Source: an uncultured delta proteobacterium (GTDB lineage: Bacteria > Myxococcota_A > Polyangia > Polyangiales > Polyangiaceae). Taken from it: a stretch of DNA of 34,863 nucleotides. A program made the position numbers and the translations under genes. The stretch lies in assembly GCA_903894755.1 (NCBI GenBank), contig CAITRH010000303.1, positions 1-34,863 of the forward strand, given 5' to 3'. A model generated the notes under the pieces. It had not been told where the DNA came from and did no database searches. It saw only the letters and a program-made list of their open reading frames with translations. This document shows positions 6,949 to 14,890 of this stretch, piece after piece (position 1 is the stretch's first letter; each line of letters opens with the position of its first letter).

Positions 6949-8697
6949 CCGCGAGGTCGTGTAACTCGTGTTCTCGAGCAGGATCACATTGGTCTTCGAC
7001 CTCGTCTCCCCAACACTGGTCACGTACACCGCCGGCTGATCCTGCACAGGACACACCTTCTCACACGCCCCGCAGCCAATGCATAGACTCGGGTCTACAT
7101 GGGGACGCTGCAACTTGACCAGCTTCATCGCCGGCTCGGTCCCGTCCGCCCCAAACTTCGCTTCCCGCATCGGCGCCATCACCTCCTCGACCCAAATGGC
7201 CTTCGGAGACGTGGGACAAAATTCCTCGCACACGATGCAAGGTGTCCCCATCGACCATGGCAAACACCTCCCATGGTCGTAAAACGCAGTCCCGATCTTC
7301 ACCGGCGCCATCCCTATCCCGGTCTTTTCCTTCTCCGTGATCTTCTGGATCGCTCCCGTAGGACACACCTGACCGCAAAGTACACACGAGTGCTCGCAAT
7401 ACCCTACCCGCGCAATCAGGATCGGACTCCATATCCCTTCGATGCCTGCCTCCAACAAGGACGGATGAAGCGCATTGTTGGGACACACCTTCATGCATTC
7501 GGCGCAGCGAATGCACCGCTCGAGAAACGCACGCTCCTCTACAGCACCCGGCGGACGGATTACCTTGGAATGATAGTTTACGTCCAGCGCGTCGGCCACC
7601 CTCACAGCAGGAAGAAACGCTGCCCCCGCCCCCACTGCAGCAAGCGTCGTGCGACGGTCCACATCCGGGGTCACAAGGGCGCTCTTGCGGTTTGGAAGCA
7701 GCCTGAACTTGATCACATCCTCCGGACACGCCCCCTCGCAGTTCATGCACATGTGGCACTCGTCCTGACGCCACTTGACCCCTCCTTGCGGACTGTCGGC
7801 CCCTTGGCAATTCACCAAGCACAAGTTGCAGTCCGTGCACTTCGCATGCGCCTTCTCCATCCCAAAGAGCGCAAAGCGCGCAAGCACCCCAAGGAACGCT
7901 CCCAGCGGGCAGAGCACACGGCACCAGAAGCGCGGAATGATGCGGTTGGCAAACAGTACCGCGATCAGAAGGAACACAATGAGCCAGGTCTGATGAAAAT
8001 AGAACTGACGGCTTTGCCAGATCGTGCGCGCCAGGAAGTCCTGCGTGTGATCGGCTCCCCTCTGCACCGCCCCGACAGGAACATTCTGCGCAAACCCAAG
8101 CCCCCGTCCCGTCACATACTGCGCAGCGGGGATCACCCCTAGCCCAATGGACCGCACCGCGACGCAGATGGGATCGAACATGCCGCCTATGGCGCTCCCC
8201 CCAACGGCTGCCAACAAGAAGGCGTACATGAGATAGTACTTCGCCCGCTGGTAGCCGTGCGTCTTGTTGGCCTCGACCCGTACGCCCCCCCGACCTCGCT
8301 TCGAGGGGAGAAGCCAAGCAAAGAAGTGATGGAGAGTCCCGAAAGGACAAAGCCACCCGCAGAATACCCTTCCAAACACCAGCGTCAGCGCCAATATCCC
8401 TAGGCTCCATAGAAGCCCTCGGTACACCGTGTGCGTCGAAAGCACAGTCATCGCTGCCACGAACGGGTCGGCCAAGAGAAACGCTTCGACAGGAAGTGGC
8501 AAGCGTACTGCGGTGTCTGCCTTGGCTGCGAAGCTCCCTCGAAAGGCGGTCTGGAACAAGAAGTACATGAACAGGCCAAAGAAGAAGACCTGCGAGAACC
8601 TGCGAAGCCATACGAGCGACCGGATGATGGGACGTGCTGGGGTCCCCAGTCGCTTCTGTCCTCGCTTCTTTTCCCCTACCGGCTCCTTGGATTGCAT
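6946..8697 (-). CDS. Membrane poly-ferredoxin, NapH-NapG-like fusion (4Fe-4S binding protein)
   Basis: The 583-residue protein has an N-terminal membrane part (helices near 34-50, 95-115, 155-172 and 236-252) with the NapH/NosR-type motifs FCGWLCPFG (113-120) and WCRVLCPLG (258-266). Ferredoxin-type Cys clusters follow: CTDCNLCLVNC (287-297), CHMCMNCEGACP (314-325), CIRCAECMKVCP (395-406), CEHSCVLCGQVCP (434-446), CIVCEEFCP (487-495) and CIGCGACEKVCP (539-550). At about 348-365 there is a second hydrophobic stretch preceded by Arg-Arg (DRRTTLAAVGAGAAFLP), as if a Tat-type NapG were fused behind NapH. The likely role is electron transfer from quinol or to a partner redox enzyme at the membrane. 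It starts three bases after the stop of the DUF362 gene, so translation is coupled. Its stop lies in a dispersed repeat, so the original C-terminus may be altered. Confidence 0.88.
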   Translation of the reverse strand: MQSKEPVGEKKRGQKRLGTPARPIIRSLVWLRRFSQVFFFGLFMYFLFQTAFRGSFAAKADTAVRLPLPVEAFLLADPFVAAMTVLSTHTVYRGLLWSLGILALTLVFGRVFCGWLCPFGTLHHFFAWLLPSKRGRGGVRVEANKTHGYQRAKYYLMYAFLLAAVGGSAIGGMFDPICVAVRSIGLGVIPAAQYVTGRGLGFAQNVPVGAVQRGADHTQDFLARTIWQSRQFYFHQTWLIVFLLIAVLFANRIIPRFWCRVLCPLGAFLGVLARFALFGMEKAHAKCTDCNLCLVNCQGADSPQGGVKWRQDECHMCMNCEGACPEDVIKFRLLPNRKSALVTPDVDRRTTLAAVGAGAAFLPAVRVADALDVNYHSKVIRPPGAVEERAFLERCIRCAECMKVCPNNALHPSLLEAGIEGIWSPILIARVGYCEHSCVLCGQVCPTGAIQKITEKEKTGIGMAPVKIGTAFYDHGRCLPWSMGTPCIVCEEFCPTSPKAIWVEEVMAPMREAKFGADGTEPAMKLVKLQRPHVDPSLCIGCGACEKVCPVQDQPAVYVTSVGETRSKTNVILLENTSYTTSR

Positions 8698-8700
8698 GAC

Positions 8701-9726
8701 TCAGACCTCCTTTACGCGAAGAGTTTCCCAGTACATGGTCCCCAAGCCGCGCTCGTGACCCATCTTGAGGTACGGCAAGTTGTCGCGATGTTGCCCAATC
8801 AGTGTGCACCCGTAAGCGTCGGCGGCCACTTGGTCGACAGTGGCCAGGATCGTGTGCTTGTCCTTGGCGTCATCCATGTTCCCCCCCTGCGGGCCGTTGC
8901 GCATCAGGACCCGGATTGCGTCGACGATGACCAGCGATGGACGCATGAAGGTGGCAAGATCGGCAATGGAGGTGTCGATGTTCTGATGGAGCCGATTGCG
9001 TCGTCCCCCGAGCACTCCGTACCAGTTTTTCATCGCCGCCGTGTACTTGGCGAGGTTGTGGTGCTTGGCAATGGGGACATTGATCACCTTGTCGGCTTCG
9101 ACGAGAGTCGTGAAGATAGGCCACTCGTCGAGCACATCCCCCTTGAGACGCATGTTGCGGAAACGATGCTCTTGCGGCAATACGACCTCGGCGCCAAGGT
9201 TGTAGGCAGCACGCCAGATGCCCGAGCGCTGGAAACAACGGTTTGGGTCGTTGCAGGACCCATCGGCCACCACCACTCGTTTTGCCCCTGCGTCGAACAC
9301 GAGTTTGATCACCGCTGCAACCACGTCGGGATTGGTGTTGGCTGCATGGACTGGCATGCGGTCCCATCCGATGTTGGGCTTGATCACGACGACATCGCCG
9401 CGACTGACAAAGCGTTGCATTCCGCCCATGGCGTCGACGGCCCGCCGAACCAGCGTGTCGGGGGTGGGAGGCTCCTGGTCGTCGGGACGAGGACGGGCAA
9501 TAGCGAGCTCGGCGAGCTCTTGGGATGCAGTGGCAATCCGGTAGTCGCGCACCTGGCGTGTTGCGCCCGACTGAGCGACACCAAAGCCGCCGCGATCCCG
9601 CAGCGCACGGCCGAGGACTGCAGATGCTGCGAGCACACCGGCGGCGCCTCCTACGCGGACCAGCAGCTCGCGGCGCGAAGGGCGATCGGACAGTTGTGAT
9701 GGGGTTCGGGTGTCGGAGGAGCTCAC
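8701..9726 (-). CDS. Tat-exported DUF362 domain protein
   Basis: The 341-residue protein has a twin-arginine signal (PSRRELLVRVGGAAGVLAAS, Arg18-Arg19), so it is exported folded. The mature part matches the DUF362 pattern, with VVIKPNIGWDR, ADGSCNDPNRCF, VINVPIAKHHNLAKYTAAMKN and LVIVDAIRVLMRNGPQGG. DUF362 proteins are often found with ferredoxin domains, and their exact reaction is unsettled. It uses GTG as start with no strong Shine-Dalgarno. It is the first gene of a two-gene operon with the membrane poly-ferredoxin downstream (three-base gap), so the pair probably forms one envelope redox complex, with the DUF362 protein outside and electrons passing through the membrane partner. Two Cys in the SCNDPNRC segment may matter. 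Confidence 0.87.
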   Translation of the reverse strand: MSSSDTRTPSQLSDRPSRRELLVRVGGAAGVLAASAVLGRALRDRGGFGVAQSGATRQVRDYRIATASQELAELAIARPRPDDQEPPTPDTLVRRAVDAMGGMQRFVSRGDVVVIKPNIGWDRMPVHAANTNPDVVAAVIKLVFDAGAKRVVVADGSCNDPNRCFQRSGIWRAAYNLGAEVVLPQEHRFRNMRLKGDVLDEWPIFTTLVEADKVINVPIAKHHNLAKYTAAMKNWYGVLGGRRNRLHQNIDTSIADLATFMRPSLVIVDAIRVLMRNGPQGGNMDDAKDKHTILATVDQVAADAYGCTLIGQHRDNLPYLKMGHERGLGTMYWETLRVKEV

Positions 9727-9830
9727 GGAATGGCTTTACCCCATGGCCTGCGCGAGGCGCAACCGAAGAGCGATGGGCATCGAACGCGTGACGGCGGGGG
9801 GAGAAATATGGCAAAGACGGCACATCCTCC

Positions 9831-11312
9831 ATGTCGAAACCGGCCTCACGGCGCATTGTTGACGGGTTTTTGCCTTACGAAATCGCGCGCTTTGGGACTC
9901 CCCTTGCGGTGGGGATGGCGCTCCAGACGACCTTCAACCTGGTGGATGCGTACCTCGTCGCGCAGCTTCCTGCGTCCGAGGTCGGCGCGGCCATCGGGGC
10001 GCTTGGCCTGTGCGATCAGATCGCGGCCCTCGGGACCATCGTGAGCTACGGGGTTTCGACGGCGACCGCGGCGCTTCTGTCGCAGCAGCGGGGGGCGGGC
10101 GACGAGGCTGCGGTGCAGCGCACGGCCTGGCAGTCGCTGCTCGTGGTGGGGGCGCTCAGTCTGGTGTTTGCGTTCATTGGGGTGGCGCTCGCAGGGGTGA
10201 TTGTCGAGGACCTGGTGGGAGCCAAGGGGGAGGTCGCGGCGGTTGCAACGCGCTACTTGCGGGTGATCGTAGGGGGGAGCTTCTCGATCTTTTTCCTTTT
10301 GCAGCTGACCAGCATCATGCGAGCGCTGGGGTCGGCGAAGACGCCGGTGGCGCTGCTCGTGACGGGCAATGTGCTCAACGTGGTGTTTGCCATCGTGGCG
10401 ATCTACGGTCCGGGACCGTCCCCTGCGCTGTTTCGTTGGGCGGCGCCGGTGGCCGAGGCGCTGCACGTGCCGCGCATGGGGATGGTAGGGGCGGCCTGGG
10501 CGACCATCTTGGCGCGGACACTGGTGTTGATTCCGATTGTGGTGGTGCTGGTGAGGCGGTTTCGGATTGTGCGTCCGCCGCTGGGAGCACGTGGGCCGGA
10601 CCGGCGCGAGCTGGGGCGACTCTTGGGGATTGCATGGCCGTCCAGTGCGCAGTTCGTGATCCGGATTCTAGGGATGCTTCTGGTGAACTCGCTGGTGGCG
10701 CGGTATTTCACGACGCAGGAGGATCAGACGGCAACGACTGCGATGGGCCTGGTATTTCGTCTCGACACGATGGCGCTCTTCGTTGCGATGGGGTGGGGGA
10801 GCGCGGCGCAGACGTTCGTGGGGCAGAACCTTGGGGCTGGCCGGCCTTATCGGGCGGTGCGCAGTGGGTGGATCACCGCGGTCTACGATGGGCTGACCAA
10901 CGTGCTCTTGCTGGTGGCGGTGGTGGTAGCGGGGGAGAGCATCTTGCGGATCTTCGACAACGAGGCGGGTCCAGTAGGGATTGCACTTGCGTACCTTCGG
11001 ACCGTGGCGCCGAGTTACGTAGCGTTGGGGATTGGGGTGGTCTTGGGCAATGCGATGGCGGGGGCTGGGGCGACTCGGACGACTCTGTTGACCGACGTTG
11101 GAGTGATCTTGGGCTTTCAGTTTCCTGTGTCGGTGGTGGCAGTGGCGGTGTGCGGGGCGCAGATGTCGACGTTGTTTCATCTGGTGGCGGCGACGAACCT
11201 AGTGGGTGCTGTGGCGTATGCGGTGGTGTACGGGCGAGGCTCATGGTTACCGTCGCACCGGATTGCGAGTGTAGAGACGGCGGAGGGGGACGCTGTTCAG
11301 ACGGCTGGCTAA
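9831..11312 (+). CDS. MATE family efflux transporter
   Basis: The 493-residue polytopic inner-membrane protein has about 12 hydrophobic segments and internal two-fold similarity, as in MATE (multidrug and toxin extrusion) Na+/H+ antiporters. Recognisable stretches are GTPLAVGMALQTTFNLVDAYLV near the start (parts: GTPLAVGMALQ, NLVDAYLV), QQRGAGDE after helix 2, FLLQLTSIMRALG in the middle and WGSAAQTFVGQNLGAGRP in the second half. It likely exports organic cations or metabolites; the substrate is unknown. It starts at ATG 104 bases from the divergent DUF362 gene. Its 3' end runs into the remains of an IS66 transposase on the other strand, so the last residues (VETAEGDAVQTAG) may not be original. 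Confidence 0.9.
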   Translation: MSKPASRRIVDGFLPYEIARFGTPLAVGMALQTTFNLVDAYLVAQLPASEVGAAIGALGLCDQIAALGTIVSYGVSTATAALLSQQRGAGDEAAVQRTAWQSLLVVGALSLVFAFIGVALAGVIVEDLVGAKGEVAAVATRYLRVIVGGSFSIFFLLQLTSIMRALGSAKTPVALLVTGNVLNVVFAIVAIYGPGPSPALFRWAAPVAEALHVPRMGMVGAAWATILARTLVLIPIVVVLVRRFRIVRPPLGARGPDRRELGRLLGIAWPSSAQFVIRILGMLLVNSLVARYFTTQEDQTATTAMGLVFRLDTMALFVAMGWGSAAQTFVGQNLGAGRPYRAVRSGWITAVYDGLTNVLLLVAVVVAGESILRIFDNEAGPVGIALAYLRTVAPSYVALGIGVVLGNAMAGAGATRTTLLTDVGVILGFQFPVSVVAVAVCGAQMSTLFHLVAATNLVGAVAYAVVYGRGSWLPSHRIASVETAEGDAVQTAG

Positions 11313-12110
11313 GCGCGGATTCATGTGCACTCCTCGCAGTCGATCCTGGATGTAGTCCACAATACAGACGCCATGTTTCCTAGCCGTGGGAACAATCGAT
11401 TGGAACGTGTCCCAGGCTGCCAAGCCTTCGATTGAATGCGCCGACAAGCTGAAGTCGCGCTTGCGCACACGGTCGCGCGCAGCCAGCTCCGCCTCGTTGT
11501 TGTGCAGCGGCAGCTCTGGATGCGTGAGCACCAGCTGGCTCATCGGTGCTCCTGCGGTAACCCTCCACAAGGCATGCATCTGAGATCAATTTCCATGGGC
11601 TGCTCTTCAGCCCGCATCGAAAAGCTCGGTTTTCTCCTGGTGGAACTGCTCCAGGTTCCGCCTGAGGAGATTGGAGATCTCGCCAGAAGAGATTTGGATC
11701 CCCGTGCTTTCAAGGAACGCTTGGAGTTTTGGCTGCGTCACCCCGCACGCATGGTGAAGAACGAGCACCATACTGCGGACCCCAGGCCCAACCTCTGATG
11801 CTGTAAACTCCGCGGGAAGGGGCGCGAGAAAGCTTCTGCCCTCCATAGCCGAGTAGTACTTCTCTCGCTCGAACGCGATGTTGTTTCGGCGCAGCACAAG
11901 GTCCTAGATGATAGTCTGCTCGCCCCCTTTGAACTCTGCATCGGGCGGCAGGAGCGATCGGTTCATGCAGAGGCGTTGCGTCGTATCGATTTCGAGCGGC
12001 TTTCGCCGGTGTTCTCGTGGCTTGCTCTCTTGGCGCTCGTTCTCGAACGAGCGGTTTTTAGGTGGGTTACTGGGCTCGGGTGGCTTTCCCTCTCCCTTGG
12101 AGGTGGAGGA
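11247..12110 (-). pseudogene. Decayed IS66-family transposase
   Basis: Pieces in one minus-strand frame match IS66-type TnpC. In order they are a basic linker (KGEGKPPEP, then KPLEIDTTQ and SLLPPDAEFKG), a helical region (DLVLRRNNIAFEREKYYSAM ... GPGVRSMVLVLHHACGVTQP ... GEISNLLRRNLEQFHQEK) and the C-terminal block (HPELPLHNNEAELAARDRVRKRD ... GLAAWDTFQSIV). An in-frame TAG at 11904-11906 replaces the Gln expected in the IIQDLVLR context. A TGA at 11607-11609 lies exactly where most of the catalytic core (roughly 150-200 residues) has been deleted. The N-terminus is also incomplete, and no partner orfs or terminal repeats are recognised. The element is dead. Its 3' end overlaps the end of the MATE gene, so insertion may have trimmed that gene. 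Confidence 0.88.
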
Positions 12111-12329
12111 GCGACGGCGCCGAAGAGTCGAGAGGCATCTGAAGGAGTCGGAGCTGCCAAGAGAGAAGACGCTTGCAACGCTGACGCGAACAAGGCTCCC
12201 AACGAAAGTGTGGCAAGCATCCTTGAAGACCCAGAGAAGACGATTTTCGTGGCAGACTGCAAGCTGTGCGACAAGACCAGTCTAGGTGCTCGCTGCGGAA
12301 GTCCTTGGACACTCCGGGGCAGCCGAGCC

Positions 12330-12406
12330 CGCGACACCCACGACCCAGGGTTACCCATCCTGGGCTGTCAGCCCAGGGTGGGTAACCCTGGATCGCGGGT
12401 GGCGCG
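12330..12406. repeat. Large imperfect palindrome, 38-base arms (dispersed repeat family 2)
   Basis: Arms at 12330-12367 and 12369-12406 are complementary except for four positions, around a single T. The centre reads CCTGGGCTG T CAGCCCAGG. The right arm and its continuation to 12414 recur at 22611-22644 with one difference in 34 bases. The right arm is followed by GGTTCGGACC twice, then by a copy of repeat family 1. The surrounding DNA from 12110 to 12636 holds no gene that I recognise. Confidence 0.88.
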
Positions 12407-12424
12407 GTTCGGACCCGGTTCGGA

Positions 12425-12453
12425 CCTGCGGTTTTCAAGATGGGTTTGGTTTA
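12425..12453. repeat. Copy of dispersed repeat family 1
   Basis: The sequence matches 5959-5987 (CCTGCGG ... GGGTTTGGTTTA) with one A-to-G change. It has the same orientation as the other two copies and lies directly after the large palindrome. Only the right arm is present. Confidence 0.88.
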
Positions 12454-12636
12454 GGTGCTCTTCGCGGCCAAAATCTGCAAGTGGTCACCTTTATGCCAAA
12501 GACATTTGCGCTCCATGCGCAACTGCTCGAGCAGGCGCGCACACACGGCCGTCCGATTCCAGGCGGTTGCGGCCACGTTAGTGAGAGAGGGGGCTGGTGA
12601 AATCTGCGCGTGCGACTGATCGAAGTAGGGTAGACG

Positions 12637-13347
12637 TTAGGCGACCCGCCGTCGCCACATCTTGTTCGTTGCCGTCGTTCGCGGTTCAAGGTCTTGAGCC
12701 CCAAGCCGCTCGACCATGAACAACACATTTCCATCCGCTACCTGCCCAACTGTCTTGACAAGGCCAAGCACTTTACCAACCTGACCTTCCACAGTGCGAT
12801 GCGCAGCATCCACAATGCGACGGTAGATCCCATCGAAACCGCTTGGGTCAATGCGGTGCTCGTAGTCTCCAGCCCGATGCGCGGCGTCGAGCTCCTCGAA
12901 GCGTCGCACCAGATGCGCTAGGTTCGCACTGAGCAGCGCAAAAGCCGATTCAATGCGGGCCGCTTCCGCCGACGCAACAATCGTGGGGCCTACTGGCTCC
13001 AACTCTCCCGCGGCAAGACGCTCGAGGCGATCCGCAACATGCCCGGTTTCCGCCGGACCAAGCGCCCCCGCATGCCTTGTCAGATGATCGAGCGCCTTGT
13101 TGAGCAATACGACCGTATCGTGATCTTCGCCCTCGAGCCCCGATGGATCGAGTCGCGCCGCACTTCGTCCCTCAAGAATGGCCTCCGCCAGATGACGCGC
13201 CTCGCGCCGTAACGTACTTTTTTTTGACTTCGATGAGCTGGTCTCTGGAACTGAAAAATGCTCGCACACAGTTTCCTCGTCTCGGAATGCGGTGGCACGG
13301 GCGCCGGGCGTCCGCTTCTTTCCAACTTTCGAGCCAACACAGCACAA
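12637..13347 (-). pseudogene. Truncated HAMP-type signalling protein fragment
   Basis: The 236-residue frame contains helical segments like the HAMP and linker repeats of myxobacterial chemoreceptors and histidine kinases: LAEAILEGRSAARLDPSGLEG, then RLERLAAGELEPVGP, then AHRAGDYEHRIDPSGFDGIYRR and a VADGN segment near the end (each quoted in part). No kinase, MCP signalling tip or membrane segment follows. The frame ends in a basic tail (NKMWRRRVA) unlike the family. The only start is a weak TTG. I read it as a 3'-truncated remnant in a region rich in repeats and transposase debris. It could instead be a small stand-alone cytoplasmic HAMP protein. Confidence 0.5.
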
Positions 13348-13490
13348 TGGGCATTATTCCCGGATAGACCCGGTCGGTTGAGGGGAGCTTGACGCGAGCC
13401 TGGCCCCTCGCCGCACGCGGGCTTTTCGCTCAGGCGCAACCTCATCTGCTCCCCAGCCGCCCCTGGCACTGCGTCCGTCGAAGGCTCGCC

Positions 13491-14123
13491 CTATCGAAGG
13501 AACGGGTTGCCGCCCCTCTCCTCTCCTATGGTGGTCGAGTCACCGTGCCCGGGAACCACCAGCGTCTCATCGTCCAGGCACATCAGCTTGTTCTCGATGG
13601 ACCGAAACAGTGTCCGCCCGTCTCCTCCCCACAAGTCCGACCGTCCAATGCCGCGTCGAAACAGCGTATCGCCGCTAAACACGATGGTCCTTCCCGAGAA
13701 CGACCCAACAAAGCAGACACTTCCAGGGGAATGCCCAGGCGTGTGCAAAACAGCCAGCTCCACATCACCCGCAGACAATGCGAAGCCGTCCACCAGCGAC
13801 CCCTCCACCTCGGCTTTCCCGGGGACTGCGAAGCCGAACATGGCCGCCTGGATAGGCACCAGATCGAAGAGGAACCGGTCCGCCTCGTGGATATGCGCCG
13901 CAGCGCGTGTGCTCTGCTGCAGCTCCGCGGTGCTTCCCAGGTGATCGAAGTGCGTGTGGGTGTGTACGATGGCGGTCACGGTCAGGTTGCGTTTGGTTAG
14001 GCGCTTTTGAATGACCTCGTAGTCGCCGCCCGGGTCGATCACGATGGCGCTCTTCTTCTCAAGGTCCGCCACGATCGAGCAGTTGCATCCAAGCGGACCC
14101 ACGGCAAATGTTTCAACATGCAT
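13491..14123 (-). CDS. MBL-fold metallo-hydrolase (GloB-like)
   Basis: The 210-residue cytoplasmic enzyme of the metallo-beta-lactamase fold has the metal-binding motif THTHFDH (His56, His58, Asp60, His61). Further ligand regions are LHTPGHSPGS, FSGDTLFRRGIGRSD and VPGHGDSTT. Length and the GRSDLWGGD block match the short glyoxalase-II-like hydrolases common in bacteria, which act on thioesters such as S-lactoylglutathione or related compounds. The C-terminal substrate domain of classical GloB is absent, so the true substrate is open. It starts at ATG and lies 15 bases after the lipoprotein gene on the same strand, probably in one transcript. Confidence 0.88.
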   Translation of the reverse strand: MHVETFAVGPLGCNCSIVADLEKKSAIVIDPGGDYEVIQKRLTKRNLTVTAIVHTHTHFDHLGSTAELQQSTRAAAHIHEADRFLFDLVPIQAAMFGFAVPGKAEVEGSLVDGFALSAGDVELAVLHTPGHSPGSVCFVGSFSGRTIVFSGDTLFRRGIGRSDLWGGDGRTLFRSIENKLMCLDDETLVVPGHGDSTTIGEERGGNPFLR

Positions 14124-14138
14124 AGGCCAGAGGTCCTA

Positions 14139-14774
14139 TCACGGCTTTTGTAGACTGCCATGGGGCGCGTCGGTCCGATCGAGCCGAAGCCCTCCGACGA
14201 CCGTGAGACGAATGGCTGCAAGGCGAGACGTCAGCGCCGCTTGGTCGTCCGGTCCGGCGACGCGAGTCGCGAAGTGCAGCACAAAACATTTCCGCAGGTG
14301 CGCACCGAACGCGAACACGTGCCCCACCAACGAGCCCTTCGAGTCAAGCTCGATCGGGACCCAAACCCGCATGTCGAACGGCTCGAGCTCCACTGTGTCT
14401 TCCACCGTGCGCAAGGCGACCTGGTTGTGCGGCGGACGTCGGCTCTCGCAGATGTGACGGTTCACTGGGGTTTGCTCGCGCCACAACACGAAGGTCAGCA
14501 CCGACTCGGTGGGAGCATGCGTCGCCACCAGCTCGGCGCTCGAGTGGTCGTCGATGCGCCAAGTGCGCCCGTCTGGAAAGGGGATCGTGGCGTGAAAGCG
14601 CTTAGAAAAAAAATGCGACGGGGCCGCGTCTGCAAACGGCGGCGCAAACGACCGCGCCGGCGGACGAAGAGGAACGTCCGGCGGGGACGGCGTCGTCGCC
14701 GCACAACCGATCAGAAGCAGCGAAAGGAACCTCGCGCGATGCAAGGTTGGAGCGCCTACACCCACCGAAACCAA
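14139..14774 (-). CDS. Hypothetical lipoprotein
   Basis: The protein has a clear lipobox, LLLIGC, after a basic n-region (HRARFLSLLLIGCAATTPSPP). The start is uncertain. The frame is open from a GTG at 14804, but the TTG at 14774 has an AAGGGG seven bases upstream and gives a signal peptide of normal size (211 residues in all). The mature domain holds HATIPFPDGRTWRIDDH, LTFVLWREQTPVNRHICESR and VWVPIELDSKGSLVGHVFAF (quoted in parts), a beta-rich pattern I cannot assign. It is divergent from the flotillin gene across about 116 bases and precedes the MBL hydrolase. Confidence 0.6.
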   Translation of the reverse strand: MVSVGVGAPTLHRARFLSLLLIGCAATTPSPPDVPLRPPARSFAPPFADAAPSHFFSKRFHATIPFPDGRTWRIDDHSSAELVATHAPTESVLTFVLWREQTPVNRHICESRRPPHNQVALRTVEDTVELEPFDMRVWVPIELDSKGSLVGHVFAFGAHLRKCFVLHFATRVAGPDDQAALTSRLAAIRLTVVGGLRLDRTDAPHGSLQKP

Positions 14775-14890
14775 ACCGCAAGCCCCTTCCCAGGCAAACG
14801 GCACGCGTCAGGAGGCGCATGTCGGTTCCTGTCGAAAGGCTCGTATGCCGTCGCCATTGAGGCTAGCCTCACGGTCCTTCGGAGGTTGCC

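Noticed and set aside
7061-8809. 582-codon minus frame overlapping the poly-ferredoxin
   Set aside because: It is a shifted frame of the real gene; the Cys cluster motifs and membrane segments are in the other frame.
10010-11383. 457-codon Gly-rich plus frame inside the MATE gene
   Set aside because: It is a frame-shifted shadow of a membrane protein in high-GC DNA; the MATE frame has coherent helices.
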